This document shows, in pieces, positions 1-5,378 of a stretch of 8,480 nt of DNA (position 1 is its first letter; each line of letters starts with the position of its first letter). A model generated the notes under the pieces. The model did no database searches and was not told the DNA's origin. It saw nothing but the letters and a program-made list of their open reading frames with translations. This DNA comes from Candidatus Dadabacteria bacterium (GTDB lineage: Bacteria > Desulfobacterota_D > UBA1144 > Nemesobacterales > CSP1-2): positions 1 to 8,480 of the forward strand of contig JAKEHC010000125.1 of the NCBI GenBank assembly GCA_022615255.1, written 5' to 3'. The translations under genes and the position numbers were made by a program.

Positions 1-1131
1 ATCGAGTCTCTTATATCAAATGGGCAATTTAAGGAAATTCTAGAAACTATTTTAACATCAAAGGGCCTTAACTACGCCGATGCCCCTAAAGGGCTTATAA
101 AGTTTCATAAATACGCTGGGCGGTCTCGCACACCATTTGAAGAACATCTTATTGTCGCAGGACTCTATAAGCAGGATAAAAACAGGGTTAGTCGTGTACA
201 TTTTACAGTATCTCCTAATCACTTAGAAGCGATAAAAGAACATTTAGCGAAATTCCTAAGCCAATACGAGGATTCGGGAGTTATATATGATATAACCTTT
301 TCCACTCAAAAGTCTTCAACAGATACTATCGCTGTTGGTCTGGATAATAAGCCCTTTCGAGATAAGGAAGGGAGGCTCGTATTCCGACCTGGAGGGCATG
401 GGGCTTTATTAGAAAATCTTAACGACATTAAAGGAGATATTGTATTCATAAAGAATATAGATAACGTAGTTCCGGATAAATTAAAGCAAGAGCTTAAAAC
501 TTATACTAAGGCAATTGGGGGGTATTTAGTAAATTTGCAAAATGATATATTCGGTTATCTAGAAAGGTTATCAAGTAGAGATGTTGATGAGCGACTGCTG
601 AAAGAGATGTTTGAATTCACTCGTCAGACATTCTCTATTATTCCACCGAAAGACGTGGAGCGGGGTTCAAAAGACGATAAGATTAATTTTCTCTTTTCAA
701 GACTGAACAGGCCGCTCAGGGTTTGCGGGATGGTTAAAAACGAGGGTGAATACGGAGGTGCCCCGTTTTGGGTAAGGCATGAAGATAATACCTTATCATT
801 ACAAATAGTGGAGTCATCTCAAGTTGATATGGAATCAGACGAACAGCGAGCTATTTGGGAATCTGCTACCCATTTTAATCCGGTTGATTTGGTGTGTGGG
901 GTTCGTGATTACCTAGGAAAACCGTTTAACCTTCTGGATTATTCTGACCCTAACGCAGGATTTATATCAATTAAATCTCACGATGGGAAAGAGCTTAAGG
1001 CTCTCGAAATGCCGGGATTATGGAACGGAGGCATGGCTAAATGGAATACAGTCTTTGTCGACGTTCCTAGAATCGTATTTAATCCTGTAAAAACGGTAAT
1101 GGATTTGCTAAAAGCAGAGCACCAAGCTTAA
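1..1131 (+). CDS. DUF4301 family protein, C-terminal part (5' end off window)
   Basis: The reading frame is open from base 1 to the TAA at 1129-1131, giving 376 residues of a protein whose N-terminus lies outside the window. A TTG at 535 could be taken as a start, but strong family conservation upstream of it shows the gene is longer. I recognise the DUF4301 family from three blocks: FRPGGHGALLENLND (visible residues 128-142) followed by a DIVFIKNIDNVVPD stretch, VCGMVKNEGEYGGAPFWV (241-258), and ALEMPGLWNGGMAKWNT (334-350). The ending, with FNPVKTVMDLL, also fits. The family is uncharacterised; from memory it is commonest in Bacteroidetes and shows a loose resemblance to sugar-nucleotide pyrophosphorylases, for which the expected N-terminal nucleotide loop would be off window. 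Its stop lies 3 bp from the stop of the converging UDP-glucose dehydrogenase gene. A link to nucleotide sugars is suggested by that neighbour but not proven. I am confident of the family and have no firm function. Confidence 0.85.
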   Translation: MESLISNGQFKEILETILTSKGLNYADAPKGLIKFHKYAGRSRTPFEEHLIVAGLYKQDKNRVSRVHFTVSPNHLEAIKEHLAKFLSQYEDSGVIYDITFSTQKSSTDTIAVGLDNKPFRDKEGRLVFRPGGHGALLENLNDIKGDIVFIKNIDNVVPDKLKQELKTYTKAIGGYLVNLQNDIFGYLERLSSRDVDERLLKEMFEFTRQTFSIIPPKDVERGSKDDKINFLFSRLNRPLRVCGMVKNEGEYGGAPFWVRHEDNTLSLQIVESSQVDMESDEQRAIWESATHFNPVDLVCGVRDYLGKPFNLLDYSDPNAGFISIKSHDGKELKALEMPGLWNGGMAKWNTVFVDVPRIVFNPVKTVMDLLKAEHQA

Positions 1132-1134
1132 GGC

Positions 1135-2550
1135 TTACAACACCTTGAGATGGGGTATCTCCTCGCCTTTTGTATCTCGCTTCATGAATGATGCCCCCAC
1201 CGCAAGATAGTCATATCCCTTGTCAACCAGCTCCTGGAAATCAGGGATCATGCGTCTTCCGTCTATTATCATATACGGCGGGTTAACTACGCTTTCTATG
1301 GTGCCTGAGAGCCCTCGGAATTCATCGCAGTCGGAGGATATAAACAAAGCATGAGACCCTTCAAGTGCTTCCTTCGGGGTCTGACAGTAAACTATTTTTT
1401 CAAAAAGGATGTTCTTTGACGGGCTAAAAACGGCTTTAGCCGCCTCGTTGGCTAAAGGGTCATATGCCTTTATCCTGGCTACACCCTTTCCAAGGAGTGA
1501 TTCTATGACCCTGATGGAGGAGGCGTCGCGCATGTCGTTGGTCTGCTTTTTAAAGGCGAGCCCGAGTACTGCAACCGTCTTGTTATTAAACTCAAACCCG
1601 GCTTCGGTAATAGCCCTTTCTACAAGGTACACCTTTTGATATTCATTAACTTCATAAGAAGCCTCCAGCATCTTGGTATTGACATCTAGGCGCCTTAGTT
1701 GATAAATAAGAGAGCGAATATCCTTTCCAAAACAACTTCCGCCGGCACCGTTGCTCACAAACGACCCCCATGTGCTTATCCTTTCATCCGCCGTTACCCC
1801 CAGTCTCAAGTCGTCAATCTTTACATTAGGGAACTTCTCCCCGATCTTTGCCCCTACGCCGTTCCAGAAAGAGATATATGTAAGAAGCATCGTATTGGCA
1901 ACATATTTTATAGACTCAGCCGTCTCAGGCGTCGTCTCTATATACTTTATCCTGACATGATTAACATGCTGGGAATATACACGGCGAAGTATCTTAAAAT
2001 CCTCCTCGTAGTCGCAACCTACTACAACTCGATCAGGCCTTCGCGCCAGGTCTACTGCTGCCCCTTCAGCTAAAAATTCGGGATTGGATGCGATACCGAA
2101 GTTTGGCACCTTATATAGGGATAGAATTCTCTGAAGGTGCCTAGTTGTTCCGATGGGAAGTGTGCTTTTGTTTACTATAACAACCCTTCGCTTGTCCCTT
2201 CGCCTAGCAAGAACCTGTGCCATGTGTTCAATGGCTGTGTTGTAAATGCCGAGATCTGATGAACCATCTAGATTGGGAGGTGTAGGCAAACATAAGAAGA
2301 TTACATCCGTGCCTTCCGCAATTGATTCAAAATCGGTAGAGAAGAATAAGTACCTGCCTAACGTCTCCCTTATTATGTTGCTGAGACCGGGTTCATTAAC
2401 GTGTTTTTCAATATTTTCAGCCCTACCAGTTGAAAAGTCATTAATCTTTTCAAGGTCGTTATCATACGCATATACTTCATGACCGTATTCTGAGCAGACC
2501 GCAGCGTGTACTAACCCAACATAACCCGTTCCTATAACTATGATTTTCAT
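1135..2550 (-). CDS. ugd: UDP-glucose 6-dehydrogenase (nucleotide sugar dehydrogenase)
   Basis: Cytoplasmic NAD-dependent enzyme expected to oxidise UDP-glucose twice to UDP-glucuronate, a precursor of acidic surface polysaccharides. The 471 residues are full length for the family. Visible landmarks are the N-terminal Rossmann motif GTGYVG (7-12), FLCLPTPP (85-92) in place of the more usual VGTPP, KSTLPIGTT (128-136), SNPEFLAEGAA (155-165), the conserved Lys215 and Asn219 of the central helix, and the catalytic cysteine in GAGGSCFGKD (Cys273, Lys276, Asp277). A second Rossmann-like domain begins at VAVLGLAFK (about 327) with NDMRDASS following. ATG start at 2550 is fixed by AAGGAGGG at 2555-2562, four bases away. 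It is last in the leftward operon, 100 bp after manC. UDP-mannose-type or UDP-HexNAc dehydrogenases share this fold, so the substrate is inferred; the LCLPTPP and MRDASS variants fit a UGD subfamily. Confidence 0.9.
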   Translation of the reverse strand: MKIIVIGTGYVGLVHAAVCSEYGHEVYAYDNDLEKINDFSTGRAENIEKHVNEPGLSNIIRETLGRYLFFSTDFESIAEGTDVIFLCLPTPPNLDGSSDLGIYNTAIEHMAQVLARRRDKRRVVIVNKSTLPIGTTRHLQRILSLYKVPNFGIASNPEFLAEGAAVDLARRPDRVVVGCDYEEDFKILRRVYSQHVNHVRIKYIETTPETAESIKYVANTMLLTYISFWNGVGAKIGEKFPNVKIDDLRLGVTADERISTWGSFVSNGAGGSCFGKDIRSLIYQLRRLDVNTKMLEASYEVNEYQKVYLVERAITEAGFEFNNKTVAVLGLAFKKQTNDMRDASSIRVIESLLGKGVARIKAYDPLANEAAKAVFSPSKNILFEKIVYCQTPKEALEGSHALFISSDCDEFRGLSGTIESVVNPPYMIIDGRRMIPDFQELVDKGYDYLAVGASFMKRDTKGEEIPHLKVL

Positions 2551-2606
2551 AAAACCCTCCTTTTAATCTTCTGCCATTGTCTCCATATGTAAACTAGTAT
2601 CTCCAT
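2547..2606 (-). CDS. Candidate short ORF overlapping the ugd start
   Basis: A 19-residue frame, MEILVYIWRQWQKIKRRVL, runs through the spacer before ugd and ends in TGA that overlaps the ugd ATG (ATGA arrangement). The peptide is hydrophobic then strongly basic. Its own upstream sequence holds only a weak AGG about 6 bases before the ATG, while the strong AAGGAGGG of ugd lies inside this frame. An open stretch this short can easily arise by chance in AT-rich DNA. It is listed because its stop-start geometry is typical of translational coupling and because the spacer before manC has a similar arrangement. I do not recognise the peptide. Confidence 0.15.
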   Translation of the reverse strand: MEILVYIWRQWQKIKRRVL

Positions 2607-2650
2607 TTAAGCCTATCAAGATACCATTTGGTTGTATTTTTTCCAATTGT

Positions 2651-4081
2651 TTATTTTAAGGGAGTTAAGTCTAACCTACCAAAATCATCCTCAAAACGAA
2701 CAATGTCATCCTCTTCTAAGTAATCACCGATTTGTACCTCAATTATTTCAAGTGGAATCTCACCTATGTTTTCAATACGATGGACATTTTTTTGAGGTAT
2801 ATATGTTGACTGGTTCTCATCCAGGATTAAAGTGAGATCGCCATTAATTACCTTGGCAGTGCCTTTAGCTACAATCCAATGTTCGCATCTACGGTTATGC
2901 ATCTGAAGAGACAGCCTCGTGCCAGGATTCACAACTATCCTCTTTACCTTAGTATTATCCTTTTGCTCTAACACCACATAGTAACCCCATGGACGGTTAA
3001 CCTTTATATGTGTTCGATATTCCCTACGCCCCTTGACCGCAAGGTCGTTAACCATGGATTTAATGCCGCTGCTTTTATCCAAGTCTGATACCAAAATAGC
3101 GTCGGCAGTTTCGACTACGGCAATATTTCTAAGGGAATTAGCCACTATAAGCCTTCCTTCGCTTTTAATGAGAGAGCCGCTTGTATCGCTGGAAACGACA
3201 TCGCCCTCTATAACGTTGTTATCCTTGTCCTTTGGGAGAAAATCATAAAGGGACTTCCAGGAACCAAGGTCGCTCCATCCAATATCAGAAGGAATAATGG
3301 CACCCCTGTGTGTCCTCTCCATTATAGCGTAGTCGAATGAAATGGCTGGTAGTTTTTTATATTCCTCCTCAGATGAAATGCTGACGTTTGAAACCATACC
3401 TCTAATATTTTTTAGAAGAGTGGGTTCATATGCCTCAAACTCTTTAAGGATGAGAGAGGCTCTGAAAGCAAACATACCGCTATTCCAAAAAAAGTTTCCC
3501 TTTTTTATATACTCCTCTGCAGTTTTTTCATCCGGTTTTTCAACAAACCTCTTAATAGAAAAAGCGCATTCATTTACCCTATCTCCCCCCTCTATGTACC
3601 CATAACCGGTTTCCGGATAAGTTGGCTTTATGCCCAGTGTTACAATAAAATCCTCCCTTGCAAGATTAACAGCTTCCATTACTTTTTTGTGGAACTCTGA
3701 TAAGTTTGATACCACATGATCGGAAGGAAGGACCAGCACTATAGCGTCTTTGTTCTCTTTCAATATGTTTAGGGTGGCTAAAAGAATGGCTGGAGCAGTA
3801 TTCCGTCCGTAAGGCTCGGTGATAATCTTATCCTCGGGTGATATGGATAAGCCTTCTATATGCCTTTTGATTTCGTGATAGTGAGACTCTCCACATACGA
3901 TTCTTAATTTGTCTAAATCAATTATAGGAAGGAGTCTCTTGATTGTAATCTGAATCAACGAATCAGAACCGTCAAGACTGACAAATTGTTTCGGAAAAAG
4001 CTCCCTTGACAGGGGCCATAAACGTGTGCCGGCACCCCCCGCAAGCAAAACAGTGAAGACTTTAATTTCATTATCCACCAC
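2651..4081 (-). CDS. manC: Mannose-1-phosphate guanylyltransferase / mannose-6-phosphate isomerase (type II, bifunctional)
   Basis: Bifunctional cytoplasmic enzyme of GDP-mannose synthesis: the C-terminal domain interconverts fructose-6-phosphate and mannose-6-phosphate, the N-terminal domain makes GDP-mannose from mannose-1-phosphate and GTP. At 476 residues it matches ManC/AlgA/XanB. The nucleotidyltransferase signature spans 14-33 (AGGAGTRLWPLSR then PKQF), with LPSDHV (118-123), FVEKP (179-183), FWNSGMFAF (198-206) and IGWSDLGSW (267-275). The isomerase cupin begins near RPWGYY (363-368) and carries LSLQMHNRRCEHW (390-402) plus IPQKNVHRIEN (428-438), so putative metal ligands Gln393, His395, Glu400 and His434 are kept. 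Two GTG codons stand in tandem at 4081 and 4078; an in-frame stop lies six codons upstream and AAAGG lies about 11 bases before the first. No phosphomannomutase, needed to link the two activities, is in the window. The name algA would be equally defensible. Confidence 0.94.
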   Translation of the reverse strand: MVDNEIKVFTVLLAGGAGTRLWPLSRELFPKQFVSLDGSDSLIQITIKRLLPIIDLDKLRIVCGESHYHEIKRHIEGLSISPEDKIITEPYGRNTAPAILLATLNILKENKDAIVLVLPSDHVVSNLSEFHKKVMEAVNLAREDFIVTLGIKPTYPETGYGYIEGGDRVNECAFSIKRFVEKPDEKTAEEYIKKGNFFWNSGMFAFRASLILKEFEAYEPTLLKNIRGMVSNVSISSEEEYKKLPAISFDYAIMERTHRGAIIPSDIGWSDLGSWKSLYDFLPKDKDNNVIEGDVVSSDTSGSLIKSEGRLIVANSLRNIAVVETADAILVSDLDKSSGIKSMVNDLAVKGRREYRTHIKVNRPWGYYVVLEQKDNTKVKRIVVNPGTRLSLQMHNRRCEHWIVAKGTAKVINGDLTLILDENQSTYIPQKNVHRIENIGEIPLEIIEVQIGDYLEEDDIVRFEDDFGRLDLTPLK

Positions 4082-4154
4082 TACTATATTTACCTTTTAA
4101 CCATGCAGTAACTGCTTCAACACCTATAATGAATCTTAAAGCGAAACCTATCAT
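4071..4154 (-). CDS. Candidate short ORF overlapping the manC start
   Basis: A 27-residue frame starts at ATG 4154 and ends at TAA 4071-4073, overlapping the first 11 bases of manC. The frame stays open further upstream, back into the end of the antiterminator gene. The C-terminal part reads IIGVEAVTAWLKGKYSSGG, after a hydrophobic N-terminal stretch, so it would form an amphipathic or membrane-leaning helix. No good Shine-Dalgarno precedes the ATG. The residue composition looks more protein-like than random AT-rich sequence, which is my only positive reason apart from its position. It may be a translation-coupling leader, a small protein, a decayed gene end or chance. Confidence 0.22.
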   Translation of the reverse strand: MIGFALRFIIGVEAVTAWLKGKYSSGG

Positions 4155-4180
4155 CTTATCTAATTCGATAATCCAATATC

Positions 4181-4765
4181 TTACTCCAGAGCTTCAACAT
4201 CATTCACGTCTATCTCTACTGAGATCGAACGCTTTATTAACTCGATTGAGATAAGAAGTTTGTACTTTCCTACCCTTTCTATTATTTTTCCTGTTATCCC
4301 CTGCAAGGGACCATTTATCACTACTACCCTTGTTCTAGACCTGAGATAAGGATAAGGGTCGTACTTTAAGCCGCTCTTTAGTAGGGTTTTTACTGAATCT
4401 ACCTCCACATCAGGTATTGGGATAGGTGTCCCATTAGTACCTAAGACCTTTACAACCCCCTTTGAGGCTACGACCTTTGTAAAGTCATCAGACAAATTAA
4501 ATCGTGTAAATAGATACCCCGGGAATAAAGGGGATTCAATCTTCTTTTTCCTGTCTTTCCAGTGACTTAGATATACCCTTATTGGAAGGAAGGTCTCCAA
4601 ACCTTTACCCTTTAGGAGTTCATAAACAATCTTTTCGTGCCTGCTTCTTGTATATATAGCATACCACCTTTTACCCTCTTCTTTGTCAAAAATGGTAATT
4701 TGAGAGGGCATCATGTAGGAATTAGAAGGCTTATCAATAATCTTCTCTCTATAGAAAACTCCCAT
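4181..4765 (-). CDS. UpxY/RfaH-type NusG-paralogue transcription antiterminator
   Basis: Specialised NusG-family elongation factor expected to bind RNA polymerase and help it read through pausing or termination in polysaccharide operons. The NGN domain covers about residues 33-108: RWYAIYTRSRHEKIV (33-47), the basic HWKDRKKKIE (68-77) and the hallmark PLFPGYLF (79-86). A linker leads to a C-terminal KOW-like domain (about 143-192) with GPLQGITGKI (152-161). Length of 194 fits UpxY proteins. The ATG at 4765 is preceded by AAGGA about nine bases upstream; the Met pair at 18-19 lacks a site. It is not the housekeeping NusG: it has an N-terminal extension of about 30 residues and no secE or ribosomal protein genes nearby, and it heads an operon for GDP-mannose and UDP-glucuronate. 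Assignment to UpxY rather than RfaH or LoaP is by sequence feel. Confidence 0.9.
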   Translation of the reverse strand: MGVFYREKIIDKPSNSYMMPSQITIFDKEEGKRWYAIYTRSRHEKIVYELLKGKGLETFLPIRVYLSHWKDRKKKIESPLFPGYLFTRFNLSDDFTKVVASKGVVKVLGTNGTPIPIPDVEVDSVKTLLKSGLKYDPYPYLRSRTRVVVINGPLQGITGKIIERVGKYKLLISIELIKRSISVEIDVNDVEALE

Positions 4766-4793
4766 ATTTAAGCTTCCTTAGCCTGTTTAAGTA

Positions 4794-4808
4794 TTAATAG
4801 ACTATTAA
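4794..4808. promoter_or_regulatory. AT-rich palindrome in the antiterminator leader
   Basis: TTAATAGACTATTAA is a perfect inverted repeat with 7-bp arms around one central base. Flanking AAG and CTT extend it if a 2-base bulge is allowed. It lies about 29-43 bp before the ATG of the NusG-like gene and just downstream of the G-rich block in the direction of transcription. With a one-base centre the full arms cannot fold in RNA, so a protein-binding DNA site is more natural than a hairpin, although a weak A-U stem with a three-base loop is possible. Function is inferred only. Confidence 0.4.
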
Positions 4809-4830
4809 CTTCCTTTCCGCCCCACCCTAC
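4809..4830 (-). promoter_or_regulatory. G-rich leader block resembling an RfaH ops pause element
   Basis: On the minus strand the leader reads GTAGGGTGGGGCGGAAAGG (4830 down to 4812) within otherwise AT-rich sequence. GGGGCGG is followed by AAAGGAAG; compared with the enterobacterial ops core as I remember it, GGGGCGGTAGCGTG, the first seven bases agree and nine of fourteen overall. In RfaH systems this element pauses RNA polymerase and recruits the factor through the non-template strand. UpxY factors are thought to act on the leader of their own operon. The four G-runs could also form a two-tier G-quadruplex. The similarity is by eye and could be coincidental. Confidence 0.3.
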
Positions 4831-4849
4831 GTCTATCCTAATATCTTTC

Positions 4850-4855
4850 ATTATA
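4850..4855 (-). promoter_or_regulatory. Possible second -10 box (TATAAT) for the antiterminator operon
   Basis: The minus strand has a perfect TATAAT here, which would start transcription near 4843, just ahead of the G-rich block. No good -35 sits 16-18 bases upstream: TTGATC is present but only 13 bases away, and the correctly spaced hexamer is TATTTT. It could be a weak or activator-dependent second promoter, or simply AT-rich sequence. Confidence 0.3.
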
Positions 4856-4888
4856 TAACAAATAGCGAGATCAAAATAATTAAAAACT

Positions 4889-4917
4889 ATTATGCATTAG
4901 GCTCTAAAGATCGTCAA
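4889..4917 (-). promoter_or_regulatory. Sigma70-type promoter for the antiterminator-manC-ugd operon
   Basis: TTGACG (4917 to 4912) and CATAAT (4894 to 4889) are separated by exactly 17 bases; each matches the sigma70 consensus at five of six positions. The start of transcription would be near 4882, giving an untranslated leader of about 117 bases before the ATG at 4765, unusually long for a simple promoter and consistent with control in the leader. Confidence 0.6.
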
Positions 4918-4979
4918 TACAACACACTTTCTTAAATAAAGTATAAATCAAGATATTTAATAGAGGAAAATATATTCGC

Positions 4980-5007
4980 ATTCATCATACTGGATTCATC
5001 ATGCTGT
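4980..5007. repeat. 14-bp tandem direct repeat upstream of the lipoprotein promoter
   Basis: Two adjacent copies, ATTCATCATACTGG (4980-4993) and ATTCATCATGCTGT (4994-5007), agree at 12 of 14 positions. The second copy ends 6 bp before the -35 box at 5014. Direct repeats at this place often bind an activator or response regulator. They could equally be a small duplication without function. Confidence 0.5.
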
Positions 5008-5013
5008 ATCTTA

Positions 5014-5042
5014 TTGACTTTTAGCGCTAATGGAGATAGATT
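5014..5042 (+). promoter_or_regulatory. Sigma70-type promoter for the lipoprotein gene, with palindrome in spacer
   Basis: TTGACT (5014-5019, five of six matches) is followed after 17 bases by TAGATT (5037-5042, four of six). Transcription would start near 5049, leaving a leader of about 32 bases before the ATG at 5081. The spacer contains the perfect 10-bp palindrome TTAGCGCTAA at 5021-5030, placed where a bound repressor would block RNA polymerase. Confidence 0.6.
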
Positions 5043-5080
5043 AAATTACCCAGATAGAACTCCAAAGGAGGTAAAAGGAT

Positions 5081-5365
5081 ATGAAAAGAGCAACTGCAAT
5101 GTTTGTTGCATTAGTAATGTTCCTATCCGTTTCAATGATGGCTGGTTGTGAAGGTGGCCGAATTAAGGCAGAATACGAAAAACTTAAAGCGGAAGCCGAA
5201 CAACTTATGAAAGACAAATCGGACCTTGAGAAGCAGATAGAAGATCTCACTAATCAACTTAACACCTTAAGAACTGAGAATGAACAGCTTAAGAGCCAGC
5301 TTTCGGCAATGCAGCCTAGTCCCGCTCCAGAAGGGTCACCGCCAGCTGAGGAAATGGATGAATAG
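5081..5365 (+). CDS. Small coiled-coil lipoprotein
   Basis: A 94-residue exported protein. The N-terminus has Lys2 and Arg3, a hydrophobic core to about residue 19 and a lipobox-like MAGC with the lipidated cysteine predicted at Cys23. From about 28 to 77 it is a charged coiled coil with leucines exactly seven apart at 35, 42, 49, 56, 63 and 70; the alternate core positions are Ala39, Lys46, Ile53, Leu60, Asn67 and Leu74. The tail from 78 is Pro- and Glu-rich, without the C-terminal lysine that ties Lpp to peptidoglycan. The start is set by AAAGGAGGT at 5064-5072, eight bases before the ATG. Its own promoter lies upstream, and it converges with the exonuclease gene (13 bp between stops). It resembles Lpp or YcfM-like small envelope lipoproteins in design, not clearly in sequence. 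Function is unknown; a structural or spacer role in the envelope is inferred. Confidence 0.85.
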   Translation: MKRATAMFVALVMFLSVSMMAGCEGGRIKAEYEKLKAEAEQLMKDKSDLEKQIEDLTNQLNTLRTENEQLKSQLSAMQPSPAPEGSPPAEEMDE

Positions 5366-5378
5366 GGCTTTTGTTAAA

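Larger units (their letters stand above)
4766..5080. other. 315-bp divergent intergenic control region
   Basis: This stretch between the leftward antiterminator gene and the rightward lipoprotein gene holds no credible protein gene. It is AT-rich apart from one G/C-rich block at 4812-4830. From left to right it contains an AT-rich palindrome, the G-rich block, a perfect TATAAT-type box and an upstream promoter all facing left, then about 60 bp with no recognised signal (4918-4979), then a 14-bp tandem repeat and a promoter with an internal palindrome facing right. The two -35 boxes are about 96 bp apart, so the promoters do not overlap. I see no hairpin followed by a T-run, and no riboswitch I can name. 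Confidence 0.8.

Noticed and set aside
535..537. TTG as start of the DUF4301 gene
   Set aside because: Family-conserved sequence such as FRPGGHGALLENLND lies upstream in the same open frame, so the real start is off window.
1147..1161. GAGAT/ATCTC hairpin near the end of ugd as a terminator
   Set aside because: The stem is only 5 bp, it lies inside ugd, and no T-run follows on either strand.
1409..2482. Several plus-strand open frames opposite ugd (including 1699-2073 and 2246-2482)
   Set aside because: They are antisense to a fully conserved enzyme, have no domain signature and no ribosome site of note.
2597..2624. GTATCT/AGATAC inverted repeat in the manC-ugd spacer
   Set aside because: Six-bp arms with a 16-base loop in AT-rich sequence are expected by chance, and there is no T-run.
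3033..3605. Plus-strand open frames opposite manC
   Set aside because: Low-complexity Ser/Leu-rich translations, antisense to conserved motifs; shadows.
4104..4114. GCAGTAACTGC palindrome upstream of manC
   Set aside because: Five-bp arms inside an operon spacer with no nearby promoter; too short to claim as an operator.
4181..4765. Housekeeping nusG
   Set aside because: No secE, rplK or rplA neighbours, an N-terminal extension, and sugar-nucleotide genes downstream point to a specialised paralogue.
5041..5250. Minus-strand open frame opposite the lipoprotein gene
   Set aside because: It covers the promoter, ribosome site and signal peptide of a well-supported gene and has no features of its own.
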